DNA of 20,599 nt from assembly GCA_947311125.1 (NCBI GenBank), contig CAMZKI010000111.1:1-20599 (forward strand), written 5' to 3'. The position numbers and the translations under genes are program-made. The notes beneath the pieces were generated by a model. That model was not told the origin of the DNA. It searched no databases and saw only the letters and a list, made by a program, of their open reading frames with translations. This document shows, piece by piece, positions 1 through 8,288 of this stretch. Source of the stretch: an uncultured Chlorobiota bacterium (GTDB taxonomy: Bacteria; Bacteroidota; Bacteroidia; Bacteroidales; JAADGE01). Position 1 is the stretch's first letter. Every line of letters starts with the position of its first letter.

Positions 1-1
1 A

Positions 2-1645
2 AAGCCGGGAACAAAAGAAATGAAAGTTGCTGCAGATTACATAAGGAGGGAATTTAAAAATAACAATTTAACACTGCTCGGTGAAAACGGCTATCAGTAT
101 TTTGATATCACTACAGGTATTAAAGCAAACAGCAACAATCACTTATACATAAATAAATTCAGTTGCAAAACTTTTGAAGACAATATACCTTTGCCGTTTT
201 CCGGTAACGGAACGGTTTCCGGCAAGGTTGTATTTACAGGATACGGATTTGATATAAATACCGATAAAATAAAACGGAACGATTATAAAAATGTTGACGT
301 AAAAAACAAATGGGTTTTGATATTGAGAGGTATCCCGGAAACAAACTCTAAAGATGATAACGAACTGGAGTCTTACGGCTCCGACCGTTCTAAAATTATG
401 ACGGCAATAAAGAAAGGAGCGGCAGGCGTATTATTAGTATCGGGTGAAAAATTTGACAAAAAAGACAAACTTTCGGAATTAAAATACGGCAGAGGAAATG
501 CTCAAGTTGAAATCCCCGTTATACAGATAAAAAGAGATTTGGCAAATAAGATTTTTGCCGACAAGAAAAAAATAACAGACCTTGAAACTGAATTAGCCGA
601 AAATAAAAAACCGATTTCCTTTGAAACAAAAACAACAGTTAAAGGAGTTGTAAATATTGAATACATAAAAACACGCACACAAAATGTTATTGCTCTGCTT
701 CCGGGAAATAACAAAACTCTTTCGCAAGAATATATCATAGTAGGAGCACATTACGACCACCTCGGTTTCGGAGGCAAAAACTCCGGTTCCAGAATGCCTG
801 ACACAGTTGCTGTTCATAACGGTGCCGATGACAATGCTTCCGGAGTGGCATCACTTCTTGAAATTGCACAAAAGTTTAAAGACGAAAACATAAAACCCGA
901 CAGAAGTATTTTATTTATCGCTTTCAGCGGAGAAGAAACAGGCTTACTCGGCTCGGCTTATTTTGTCAACCATCCGCTTATTGACCTGAAAAAAGCTTAC
1001 CTGATGATAAATTTGGATATGACAGGCAGGTTAAAAGATAACAATACAGTTACAGTTGCAGGGACAGGAACCGCAAAAGAATTTGAAAAAATATTAGAAA
1101 AATTAAAAGGTAGGACAGACTTAAAACTTTCTTTCTCACCGGGCGGATACGGAGCTTCCGATCATTCATCATTTTATATGAATAATATTCCCGTACTTTT
1201 TCTTAATACCGGAGCACACGAAGATTACCATACTCCTTTCGACGATACCGAAAAAATAAACTTTGAAGGTCAGGTAAAAGTAACAAAGTTTGCCTTTGAA
1301 TTATTAAAATATTTTGCCGGCAATAATGGTTCTCTGACATATCAATCAACCGGAATGCCGAAAAAAAACAATGCCTCCGGCAGAGGTTTAAAAGTTACTT
1401 TGGGTGTTATACCGGGCTTCGGTGATACCGAAAACAAAGGACTGAGAATAGACGGAACAAAAAAAGGCGGACCTGCAGAAATAAGCGGTATAAAAAGAGG
1501 CGATTACATAACGGCAATTAACGGAGATAAAATCGCAAATATTTATGATTATATGGAAATTTTAAACAAACTAAAGAAAGGACAAAAAGTAAAAGTGGAA
1601 ATTACCAGAAAAGATAAGAAACTGGTATTACCTGTTCAACTTTAA
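2..1645 (+). CDS. M28-family zinc metallopeptidase with PA and PDZ domains, 5' end cut off
   Basis: Probable exported zinc aminopeptidase. The first ATG is at 20, but the reading frame is open to the window edge and the bases before it encode K-P-G-T-K-E, which matches the 'GR-PGTK' lead-in common in this family, so the true start lies upstream. Numbering from the ATG at 20, residues about 60-195 resemble a protease-associated (PA) insert. The co-catalytic zinc ligands and base of M28 peptidases are visible: GAHYDHLG (H244), GADDNASG (D271), SGEETG (E305/E306), NLDMTG (D333) and DYHTP (H404). Residues about 455-541 form a PDZ domain. The next gene starts 27 bases after the stop on the same strand. 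The substrate cannot be told from sequence; M28 proteins with a PDZ tail are common in Bacteroidota and usually face the periplasm. The signal peptide would be in the missing part. Confidence 0.93.
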   Translation, partial: KPGTKEMKVAADYIRREFKNNNLTLLGENGYQYFDITTGIKANSNNHLYINKFSCKTFEDNIPLPFSGNGTVSGKVVFTGYGFDINTDKIKRNDYKNVDVKNKWVLILRGIPETNSKDDNELESYGSDRSKIMTAIKKGAAGVLLVSGEKFDKKDKLSELKYGRGNAQVEIPVIQIKRDLANKIFADKKKITDLETELAENKKPISFETKTTVKGVVNIEYIKTRTQNVIALLPGNNKTLSQEYIIVGAHYDHLGFGGKNSGSRMPDTVAVHNGADDNASGVASLLEIAQKFKDENIKPDRSILFIAFSGEETGLLGSAYFVNHPLIDLKKAYLMINLDMTGRLKDNNTVTVAGTGTAKEFEKILEKLKGRTDLKLSFSPGGYGASDHSSFYMNNIPVLFLNTGAHEDYHTPFDDTEKINFEGQVKVTKFAFELLKYFAGNNGSLTYQSTGMPKKNNASGRGLKVTLGVIPGFGDTENKGLRIDGTKKGGPAEISGIKRGDYITAINGDKIANIYDYMEILNKLKKGQKVKVEITRKDKKLVLPVQL

Positions 1646-1672
1646 TTTCTTGAAAACCTAATATATAAACAT

Positions 1673-2521
1673 ATGAAAAAAAAGAGAATAATACTTTGGA
1701 TACTCGGATTAATTATAACCTTAGGAGCAGCAGTTTACCAGAAAGTAACAGGTCCTACCTACCCTAAAAAAGCAAAAATAATATTAAACGGGAAAGAGCA
1801 TAAATTAAAACTCATTCGTTCTCACGGCGGTAACGACGATGCGACTTTAACACTCAACATTAATGATAATAATATCAGTGCTGTTTTATTTTGGAAGCAC
1901 TACCCTGTAATTAAAGACGAAAACTGGCACAAAGAAATCTTTAAACAAGAAAAAAAAGAAGGCAAAATAATATTTACGGCAAAACTGCCGCATCAACCGC
2001 CTGCCGGCAAATTAATGTATTACATAAATTTAACGGATAATAACAGAACACACGAGCTCCTAAAAGAAGAGCCTGTCGTAATAAGATATAAAGGAGCGGT
2101 TCCGCTGTATATCCTTATTCCCCACGTTATTTTTATATTTTTTGCAATGTTTTTGGCAAATGTAACAGGACTTTTTGCAGTATTCAAAATACCTCAATTT
2201 AAGCGATATACAGGCATTACACTCATTTTAATGACTATCGGCGGTATGATATTAGGACCTATTGTTCAGAAATTTGCTTTTCTTGAATTTTGGGCAGGCG
2301 TCCCTTTCGGTTGGGATTTAACAGACAATAAGCTTCTTATCGCATTTTTGGCTTGGCTTATTGCATTTTTACTTAACAGAAAAAAAGAAAACAGAATTTC
2401 CGTAATAACGGCATCAATTATAACTATTATTATTTTTTCAATACCTCACAGTATGTACGGTTCTGAACTTAACAGAGAAACCGGAACTATTGTTCAGGGC
2501 TTTATTCATCTTTATTTTTAA
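1673..2521 (+). CDS. Membrane protein of unknown function with an extracytoplasmic domain
   Basis: I do not recognise a named family. The 282-residue protein has an N-terminal hydrophobic segment (about 6-23), a soluble and probably periplasmic stretch of about 115 residues rich in K, N and beta-type patterns, then four further hydrophobic segments (about 143-172, 180-202, 220-235, 242-258). This gives about five membrane spans. The soluble part has no cysteine pair or obvious cofactor motif. It lies 27 bases after the M28 peptidase and 5 bases before the FmdE-like gene, so these genes are probably transcribed together. The tight spacing to the next two genes suggests a shared task, but its nature is unknown. 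Confidence 0.8.
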   Translation: MKKKRIILWILGLIITLGAAVYQKVTGPTYPKKAKIILNGKEHKLKLIRSHGGNDDATLTLNINDNNISAVLFWKHYPVIKDENWHKEIFKQEKKEGKIIFTAKLPHQPPAGKLMYYINLTDNNRTHELLKEEPVVIRYKGAVPLYILIPHVIFIFFAMFLANVTGLFAVFKIPQFKRYTGITLILMTIGGMILGPIVQKFAFLEFWAGVPFGWDLTDNKLLIAFLAWLIAFLLNRKKENRISVITASIITIIIFSIPHSMYGSELNRETGTIVQGFIHLYF

Positions 2522-2526
2522 AAAAT

Positions 2527-3126
2527 ATGAAATACCCGGATTTTTTCAATAAAGTTAAAACGATTAAATTAAAAGACAACTTATCCGATTTTCTCGGTGT
2601 TTTTGAAAAAGGAATCGTTGAATTTTCATATACGGAAATTGTTAAAGCGGCAGGGCACAGTTGTCCCACGGTTGCCGGAGCATATATGATGTGTGCAAAA
2701 GCATTGGAAAAACTGTATCCTGATGATATTCCGGAAAGAGGAAAAATAAAAGTTGAGTTTAAAAATCCTGTAGAAGAAGGTGTTACAGGCGTTATTTCAA
2801 ATGTAATAAGCCATATAACCGGAGCAACAAAAGATACAGGATTTAAAGGTATTGCCGGTAATTTCATAAGACATTCTCTGTTATATTTTGAAAAAAATAT
2901 TACGGGAGAAATTCGCTTTACAAGAACCGATACCGGAAAATATGTTGATGTTGCCTATAGCCCGCCTGTTCCTCCTAAGCCTGAAATGCAGGAACTGATG
3001 CAAAAAATAATTTCAGGACAAGCAAACGAAATTGAAAAAACTGAATTTAAGACTCTTTGGCAAAAAAGAGTTGAAGAAATTTTGATAAACAATTTTGACA
3101 ACCCCGAAGCAGTAATTTTTCTGTAA
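2527..3126 (+). CDS. FmdE-like protein
   Basis: The protein resembles the FmdE domain, named after a gene of the molybdenum formylmethanofuran dehydrogenase operon of methanogens. The diagnostic segment is AAGHSCPTVAGAY at residues 41-53, with H44 and C46 as likely metal ligands, followed by a region with P-D-D-I-P-E-R-G at 65-72. C56 and H96 are further candidate ligands. At 199 residues it lacks an obvious C-terminal zinc-ribbon of the kind found in archaeal FmdE. Nothing here suggests methanogenesis, so the family name should not be read as a function. It sits between two membrane-protein genes, 5 bases after the first and 17 bases before the ATG of the second, which looks like one operon. 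Metal or redox-related function is an inference from the conserved H and C. Confidence 0.8.
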   Translation: MKYPDFFNKVKTIKLKDNLSDFLGVFEKGIVEFSYTEIVKAAGHSCPTVAGAYMMCAKALEKLYPDDIPERGKIKVEFKNPVEEGVTGVISNVISHITGATKDTGFKGIAGNFIRHSLLYFEKNITGEIRFTRTDTGKYVDVAYSPPVPPKPEMQELMQKIISGQANEIEKTEFKTLWQKRVEEILINNFDNPEAVIFL

Positions 3127-3143
3127 CATTTTTGTATTTTTTT

Positions 3144-3491
3144 ATGAAAGTATTAAGATTTATTCCGATAGTATTAAGTTTTATAATGTTAGCCGCACAT
3201 TTTTCAAGATATAATATGCAGCTTTTGGCTCTTATATCCCTGTTGTTTCCTTTTCTGCTGTTTGTTAAAAGAAGATGGGCTGCAAGGGTTATTCAAATTA
3301 TTTTACTTGCAGGAACAGCAGAATGGATTTTTTCAATCTTCAACTATATAAATATCAGAGAATTTTACGGACAAGACTGGACAAGACTTGCCGTAATTTT
3401 ATCGGGAGTTGCACTGTTTACTCTGCTTTCCGCTATTATTTTTGAAACAAAAGCAATGAAGCGTATTTATAAACGAAACCGCAAACAGTAA
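3144..3491 (+). CDS. Small four-span membrane protein of unknown function
   Basis: A 115-residue protein with four hydrophobic segments, at about residues 4-20, 25-42, 49-68 and 82-103, and a basic C-terminal tail (KRIYKRNRKQ). I chose the ATG at 3144; a TTG at 3132 in the same frame would add four residues but is a poorer start. The gene follows the FmdE-like gene by 17 bases and is the last of the plus-strand group. The next gene converges from the other strand, ending at 3570. I recognise no family. Its position suggests it works with the FmdE-like protein and the larger membrane protein upstream. Confidence 0.7.
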   Translation: MKVLRFIPIVLSFIMLAAHFSRYNMQLLALISLLFPFLLFVKRRWAARVIQIILLAGTAEWIFSIFNYINIREFYGQDWTRLAVILSGVALFTLLSAIIFETKAMKRIYKRNRKQ

Positions 3492-3569
3492 AAAAAACAG
3501 CAAAAGCAGAGAGCGTTTAACATTAAAAAAATGTCTCCGAGATAACAGTTATTATTTTTATCAGTTTGG

Positions 3570-5237
3570 TCACCTGATTTTTTCACCTGCTATGTATATA
3601 TCTGTATTCGGCAATAATCTTTTCAGTTTTTCAATATTATCTTCAGATATTTTATTTTCCAGACATAAGATGTCAATTTTTATTTCCCCCAATTTTTCGG
3701 GAATTATTAATTCAATATCTCTTTCATAATTAAAAATATCTAAAATCCAAATTTTGTCTAAATTGAATATACTTTCAGGAATTTTACTGCCGTTAACCAC
3801 AATCCAACCGTTTTTTCCGGTGTTATATTTCTTATCCTTAATGCTAATCTCCGTATCCGGAAACCACTCAAGTATTTTTTGCTTTTCAGCTTTAGATATT
3901 TTTCCTTCTACAGACAATCTGCCTATCTTCTTTGTTTTAATCCAATCCGGAAAAAACACTTTATCTTTAAAACGAAGGTTCAGGGAATAAATAGTATCAA
4001 ACTTTCGCAGAATATCAGGAACCTCTGTTACATTCAAATCTATGGAAGAGCCGGAAAAACCGCCACCGGGAATATTTTCAGATTCAATTTTTTGGTAAAG
4101 TTCTGTTTGGTTTACATCCTTTTTTCTTACCATCCACCCTATTTTCGGAGCTAATGAAAGAGTTATCGGATTTTGCTCTAATCCTATAAAGCCGCTCCGT
4201 AACTCAAGCATTATTTCACGAGTATTATTGTCAGTTAATTCTACATATTTCAAATCAACTTTTACCATTTCTTCCGGCAAACTTTCTCCGCCCTTAAGTC
4301 TATTTAAACTGTTACGTTTCCCGTATTTATCATAAGGAAAAAACTTTACAATCCACCCGTCTATTATTTTCGGAGCTCCGTATTTTCTTTTAGAATGATA
4401 TTTAAACATATTTCTCCAGAACTTTTTATTAATTTTTCCTTCTGAAGCTTTTACAAACTCTTTAAGAATCGGCTTAAGCTCTTTAGTCCACCATCTCAAA
4501 TCGTATTTTCCGAGTTTCTTTGTTTTATCCAGTATTTTTTGCCAATCTTCTGTTGTGCCTTGCAGCGTAATCTCAGGAATTCCGCAAATAACTCTAATTA
4601 CTAAAAATTCAAAATACGGCTCTACGGCTTTCATTACGGTTATTTCAGAAGCTACTTTCTCTGTTACGGTCGTTGTAGAAAAATCAGCTGTCATAATATC
4701 AATAAACTCCTGTCCGGTATGTTCTGCTATTTGAGATGTAAACTGAGAAAAAATCACAGCCCATTTTGTTGGGTTTGAGTTTTTAAGTAAATCTTCTTTT
4801 GACACAACTGTCAAAGTTTTTTTTCCTGCGAAATTAACAAAGTGTTTTCTTAATTTATCGGGATTTGCATTTATGTGTTCGGCAAAGCCTTGACTAATTA
4901 AGAGCCAAATCATATCAGGAGATAATACAAAAGGTCTGTGTTCTGCATATGCCCTATACATTCCGTTAAAAAACGAGTGATAACCGTAATTCACTAAACT
5001 GTCCGGAGCATCGCTTTTTGCTAAAATATTATAATCAAAATTTATTTTTCCTCTTTCAACTTCCCACTCATACAACTTTGCATCTTCTAAGATAAGATTT
5101 TTACAAATATCATCATATGATTTTACGGTTAATAACTTTTCGGGTTTCGAAAGTTTCTCAACCTGAAAAGTTATTCCTCCCTGACCAAATATATTTGGTG
5201 ATAATAAGAGCAATACAGTCAACAGCAAAAATTTCAT
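3570..5237 (-). CDS. Secreted DUF4419-type protein with duplicated C-terminal repeat
   Basis: Residues 1-19 form a signal peptide ending near N-I-F-G-Q, so the protein is exported. Residues about 45-370 match the uncharacterised DUF4419 family, with its typical segment HRPFVLSPDMIWLLISQGFA (100-119) and the later DGWIVKFFPY (293-302). The C-terminal part contains two copies of a roughly 75-residue unit, at about 399-470 and 478-553. They share a core of the kind 'P-(D/E)-(S/I)-(I/L)...(F/L)D-x-I-x-x-L' and end in KIS...(F/L)P(D/N)T(E/D)I-x-I, reminiscent of leucine-rich repeats. The length is 555 residues. The start codon lies five bases after a decayed glycosyltransferase stub on the same strand. 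I see no clear promoter of its own. Function is unknown; the repeat suggests binding to a protein or polymer outside the inner membrane. Confidence 0.82.
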   Translation of the reverse strand: MKFLLLTVLLLLSPNIFGQGGITFQVEKLSKPEKLLTVKSYDDICKNLILEDAKLYEWEVERGKINFDYNILAKSDAPDSLVNYGYHSFFNGMYRAYAEHRPFVLSPDMIWLLISQGFAEHINANPDKLRKHFVNFAGKKTLTVVSKEDLLKNSNPTKWAVIFSQFTSQIAEHTGQEFIDIMTADFSTTTVTEKVASEITVMKAVEPYFEFLVIRVICGIPEITLQGTTEDWQKILDKTKKLGKYDLRWWTKELKPILKEFVKASEGKINKKFWRNMFKYHSKRKYGAPKIIDGWIVKFFPYDKYGKRNSLNRLKGGESLPEEMVKVDLKYVELTDNNTREIMLELRSGFIGLEQNPITLSLAPKIGWMVRKKDVNQTELYQKIESENIPGGGFSGSSIDLNVTEVPDILRKFDTIYSLNLRFKDKVFFPDWIKTKKIGRLSVEGKISKAEKQKILEWFPDTEISIKDKKYNTGKNGWIVVNGSKIPESIFNLDKIWILDIFNYERDIELIIPEKLGEIKIDILCLENKISEDNIEKLKRLLPNTDIYIAGEKIR

Positions 5238-5242
5238 TATCT

Positions 5243-5410
5243 TTATTGTTTAGTTCCTGCATAACAATCGTCAATTACAATAATTTCAAGGGTAAATTTT
5301 TCGTTAATACCTCGTTGTTTTAAAAAAGATGTTAATGCCCTTTCAACAGTTTTTTTCTCCGTTAAAAGCAGTAAGAATTACCGATACTTTTTTATATTAT
5401 TTTCCGACAG
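5243..5410 (-). pseudogene. Stub of a family 2 glycosyltransferase (N-terminal about 50 residues, frameshifted)
   Basis: Read on the minus strand and allowing two one-base shifts in A runs, this stretch encodes MSENNIKKVSVILTAFNG followed by a segment like E-K-T-V-E-R-A-L-T-S-F-L-K-Q and then L-E-I-I-V-I-D-D-C. That is the typical start of a GT2 (GT-A fold) enzyme, with the 'VSVILTAFN' strand and the 'VIDD' nucleotide-binding strand. The initiator is CTG where ATG would be expected. One A seems missing before GTATCG and one extra A is present before CTGTTG. The match stops just after VIDD and the remaining 200 or more residues of a GT2 enzyme are absent; a stop follows at 5243-5245. It lies 20 bases after wbpA, where a glycosyltransferase of a polysaccharide cluster would be expected. 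Most likely the remnant of a deletion joining the cluster to the DUF4419 gene. Confidence 0.72.
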
Positions 5411-5430
5411 CTTAATAAAAAATCTGTTTT

Positions 5431-6720
5431 TTACAAACTCCAATATACCAAATCCTTTATTTTTCCTCTTAATATACCTTTTACGTCAATTACGATACCA
5501 TTCTCGGAGGTATGTTTTTTAAAGAAATCTTCATCTAACTTTGTATATTCTTTATGATTTACGGCAAGTATAATTGCATTATAATCAGAATCGTAAGAAC
5601 TTCTCAATTCGATATTATATTCTTCTTTTACTTCTTCGGACAAAGCGTAAGGGTCAACCACGTGAGTTATAACTTTGTATGATTCAAGCTCTTTAACGAG
5701 ATCTGCTACTTTTGTATTTCGTATATCGCTTACGTTTTCTTTAAAAGTTAAGCCCATTACGAGCACTTTGGCATTTCTGATATTTTTATCTTGTGCCGCT
5801 ATTTTCTTAACTGTTTGTTTTGCGACATATCCGCCCATTGAATCGTTAACAAAACGACCGGCATTAATTATATGCGGATGGTAACCGAGCTCTTTGGCTT
5901 TGTAAACTAAGTAATAAGGGTCTACGCCTATACAGTGTCCTCCTACTAAACCGGGAAAGAATTTAAGAAAATTCCATTTTGTTCCGGCAGCCTCCAATAC
6001 TTCATATGTATTTATTCCCATTTTATTGAAAATTATGGAAAGTTCGTTCATCAAAGCGATATTAACGTCTCTCTGTGTGTTTTCAATAATTTTTGCAGCT
6101 TCGGCAACCTTAATGGAGCTTGCTCTGTGAGTTCCGTTTTTAAGAATTATCTCATAAACTTTAGCTATATTGTCTAAAGCTTCATCATCACAGCCTGAGA
6201 CTACTTTCGTTATTGTTGTAAGAGTATTTACTTTATCTCCGGGATTTATTCTTTCGGGCGAATATCCAACTTTAAAGTCTTCACAATATTTCAAGCCCGA
6301 TTCTTCTTCGAGAATAGGGACACAGTCTTCTTCCGTGCAACCGGGATAAACGGTAGATTCAAAAACTATATAGTCTCCTTTTTTAATATTTTTTCCTACT
6401 GTTCGGCAAGCACTGAGCAAAGGTGTTAAGTCCGGCTGGTTGTACTCGTTTATCGGTGTAGGCACTGCAACAATATGAAAATCGGCCTCTCTTATATCTT
6501 CCGGATTTGAAGTAAATTCTATATTTGTCCCTGCAAAATCTTCGGATGAGAGTTCCTGACTCGGGTCAATATGATTTTTCATCATTTCTACTCTTTCTGC
6601 ATTAATGTCAAACCCTACGACTTTAATTATTTTTGCAAATTCAAGTGCTATGGGCAATCCTACATAACCTAATCCTATTACGGAAATGGTTGCTTTATCT
6701 CTGATAAGTTTGTTATACAT
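5431..6720 (-). CDS. wbpA: UDP-N-acetylhexosamine 6-dehydrogenase (WbpA/TviB type)
   Basis: Cytoplasmic NAD-dependent enzyme that oxidises C6 of a UDP-N-acetylhexosamine to the uronic acid. The Rossmann motif GLGYVGLP is at residues 16-23. The catalytic cysteine is C263 in FPGLVGGHCIGVDPYYL, a form typical of the TviB/WbpO branch, which includes UDP-GlcNAc and UDP-GalNAc dehydrogenases. The C-terminal domain has GLTFKENVSDIRN. Length 429 residues is normal. It is the last intact gene of a wbpE-wbpD-wbpB-wbpA cassette, 12 bases after wbpB. The presence of wbpB, wbpD and wbpE favours UDP-GlcNAc as substrate, because those enzymes act on UDP-GlcNAc-uronic acid in the Pseudomonas aeruginosa O5 pathway. 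Substrate choice between GlcNAc and GalNAc is not decided by the sequence alone. Confidence 0.9.
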   Translation of the reverse strand: MYNKLIRDKATISVIGLGYVGLPIALEFAKIIKVVGFDINAERVEMMKNHIDPSQELSSEDFAGTNIEFTSNPEDIREADFHIVAVPTPINEYNQPDLTPLLSACRTVGKNIKKGDYIVFESTVYPGCTEEDCVPILEEESGLKYCEDFKVGYSPERINPGDKVNTLTTITKVVSGCDDEALDNIAKVYEIILKNGTHRASSIKVAEAAKIIENTQRDVNIALMNELSIIFNKMGINTYEVLEAAGTKWNFLKFFPGLVGGHCIGVDPYYLVYKAKELGYHPHIINAGRFVNDSMGGYVAKQTVKKIAAQDKNIRNAKVLVMGLTFKENVSDIRNTKVADLVKELESYKVITHVVDPYALSEEVKEEYNIELRSSYDSDYNAIILAVNHKEYTKLDEDFFKKHTSENGIVIDVKGILRGKIKDLVYWSL

Positions 6721-6732
6721 TTTATTATGATT

Positions 6733-7674
6733 TTATTTTTTTAATAACGGATGATAGTCGCCTTTAAGCCCTGCGGGAACGGCATTTCTTATTTCATAAA
6801 CGGTTTGAATTGTTGAACGAATATCCTCCAGTCCGAAACCTTTTCCTTTGAGTATTTCTTGATAACTAACTGTATGCAGGTCTGTAAATCCTCCGCTGAA
6901 CTCTATTTCTTTTCCGTTTACTGTTATTGAACGATATGTTCTTTGTCCTGTTTTTTTAACTTCATCGGGAATGTTTTTATAATCAACGCTTAAAAACCAC
7001 CTGACATTTGCTTTTTCTAATTTTAAAAAGCCGGCAGCCGTAGATTCAGTTGAAACATGAACGGTGTTTTTTTCCGGTTTACCGAAAATCCACGAAAGCA
7101 TATCGAAAAAATGGACTCCAATATTTGTTGCTACTCCTCCGGATTTTTGTATATCACCTTTCCAGCTTATAAAATACCAACGACCGCGAGATGTCAAATA
7201 AGTTAAGTCAATATCATAAATTTTGTCTTCAGGAGCATTTTCTACTTCTTCTTTCAATTTAATGATACTCGGATGAAGACGGAGTTGTAAAATTGTGTTT
7301 ATTTTTTTTTCGGTTTCTTTTTCTACTTCTGCCAGAGCATCTACATTCCAAGGGTTAAGAACCAACGGCTTTTCGCATATTGCTTCTGCTTGCTGCTTCA
7401 GCGCAAAGCGAATATGAGAATCGTGCAAATAGTTCGGGGTGCAAATACTGACATAATCTATTTGTTTATTTTCGTTATGGCGAAGTTTGTCGATATGCCG
7501 GTCAAAACGTTCAAATTCGGTAAAAAAATCAGCCTCGGGAAAATAGCTGTCTATTATTCCTACACTGTCAAATTTATCAAGTGCTGCGATTAAATTATTG
7601 CCGGTTTCTTTTATAGCTTTCATATGCCTTACTGCAATATACCCTGCGGCTCCTATTAATGCAAAATTTTTCAT
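6733..7674 (-). CDS. wbpB: UDP-GlcNAc-uronic acid 3-dehydrogenase (WbpB/WlbA, Gfo/Idh/MocA family)
   Basis: An NAD-dependent oxidoreductase of the Gfo/Idh/MocA family, 313 residues. It starts with a nucleotide-binding segment (FALIGAAGYIAVRHMKA), has the family's EKP motif at 101-103 with the likely catalytic K102, and the ATNIGVHFFDML segment at 182-193 with H188. In the WbpB/WlbA branch the enzyme oxidises the 3-hydroxyl of UDP-GlcNAcA to a ketone, which the partner aminotransferase WbpE then aminates. The gene lies between wbpD (32-base gap) and wbpA (12-base gap). The co-occurrence of all four pathway genes supports this assignment much better than the family membership alone, since Gfo/Idh/MocA proteins act on many sugars. 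Confidence 0.88.
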   Translation of the reverse strand: MKNFALIGAAGYIAVRHMKAIKETGNNLIAALDKFDSVGIIDSYFPEADFFTEFERFDRHIDKLRHNENKQIDYVSICTPNYLHDSHIRFALKQQAEAICEKPLVLNPWNVDALAEVEKETEKKINTILQLRLHPSIIKLKEEVENAPEDKIYDIDLTYLTSRGRWYFISWKGDIQKSGGVATNIGVHFFDMLSWIFGKPEKNTVHVSTESTAAGFLKLEKANVRWFLSVDYKNIPDEVKKTGQRTYRSITVNGKEIEFSGGFTDLHTVSYQEILKGKGFGLEDIRSTIQTVYEIRNAVPAGLKGDYHPLLKK

Positions 7675-7706
7675 GCTTATTTAGTTAAAAGTATAAAGGT
7701 GAAAGT

Positions 7707-8288
7707 TTAAAGTTTTTTTACAATATCATCAAAAAGTTTATACTTTTCATTACTTTCGGGACAAACGGCTATTCCGTTTTCGTCAAAATTAAGTCGATGC
7801 CCGTATTCGCTCATCCATCCGATTTGTTTTGCAGGATTTCCGACCACTAAGGCATAGTCTTTTACTTCTTTAGTAACTACGGCCCCGGCGCCTATAAATG
7901 CAAATTTTCCGATATTATGTCCGCAAACAATGGTTGCGTTAGCACCTATTGAAGCACCTTTTCTTACAACAGTAGTTTCGTATTGTCCTCTTCTTACAAC
8001 GGCACTTCGCGGATTTGTAACGTTTGTAAAAACCATTGAAGGACCTAAGAAAACATCATCTTCGCAAATAACTCCGGTATAAATAGAAACATTATTTTGA
8101 ATTTTTACGTTTTTTCCGAGAACGACATCGGGCGATACCACAACATTTTGTCCTATATTACAGTTTTTACCTATTTTACAATTAGGCATAATGTGTGAAA
8201 AATGCCAAATTTTTGTTCCTTCGCCTATCTCACAGCCTTCATCAATAACTGCTGTTTCGTGAGCAAAATATTTTTTATCTTCTTGCAT
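7707..8288 (-). CDS. wbpD: UDP-amino-sugar N-acetyltransferase (WbpD type, left-handed beta-helix)
   Basis: A 193-residue hexapeptide-repeat acyltransferase. Repeats of the (I/V/L)-G-x-x-x-x type run from about residue 13 to 160 (for example IGEGTKI, IGKNCNI, LGKNVKI, IGANATI and FIGAGAVVTKEV), followed by a GNPAKQIGW segment typical of this family. In the WbpD role it acetylates the 3-amino group made by WbpE, giving UDP-2,3-diacetamido-2,3-dideoxy-glucuronic acid. The start overlaps the end of wbpE by 14 bases, a sign of coupled translation. Other small-molecule acetyltransferases share the fold, but the neighbours make WbpD the best reading. Confidence 0.88.
   Translation of the reverse strand: MQEDKKYFAHETAVIDEGCEIGEGTKIWHFSHIMPNCKIGKNCNIGQNVVVSPDVVLGKNVKIQNNVSIYTGVICEDDVFLGPSMVFTNVTNPRSAVVRRGQYETTVVRKGASIGANATIVCGHNIGKFAFIGAGAVVTKEVKDYALVVGNPAKQIGWMSEYGHRLNFDENGIAVCPESNEKYKLFDDIVKKL

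Noticed and set aside
3132..3143. TTG start for the small membrane protein
   Set aside because: The ATG at 3144 is a better start, and the four extra residues add nothing recognisable.
3492..3569. Terminator between the converging genes at 3491 and 3570
   Set aside because: Only weak 5-bp stems are present (such as ACATT/AATGT) with no proper U-run after them, so none was listed.
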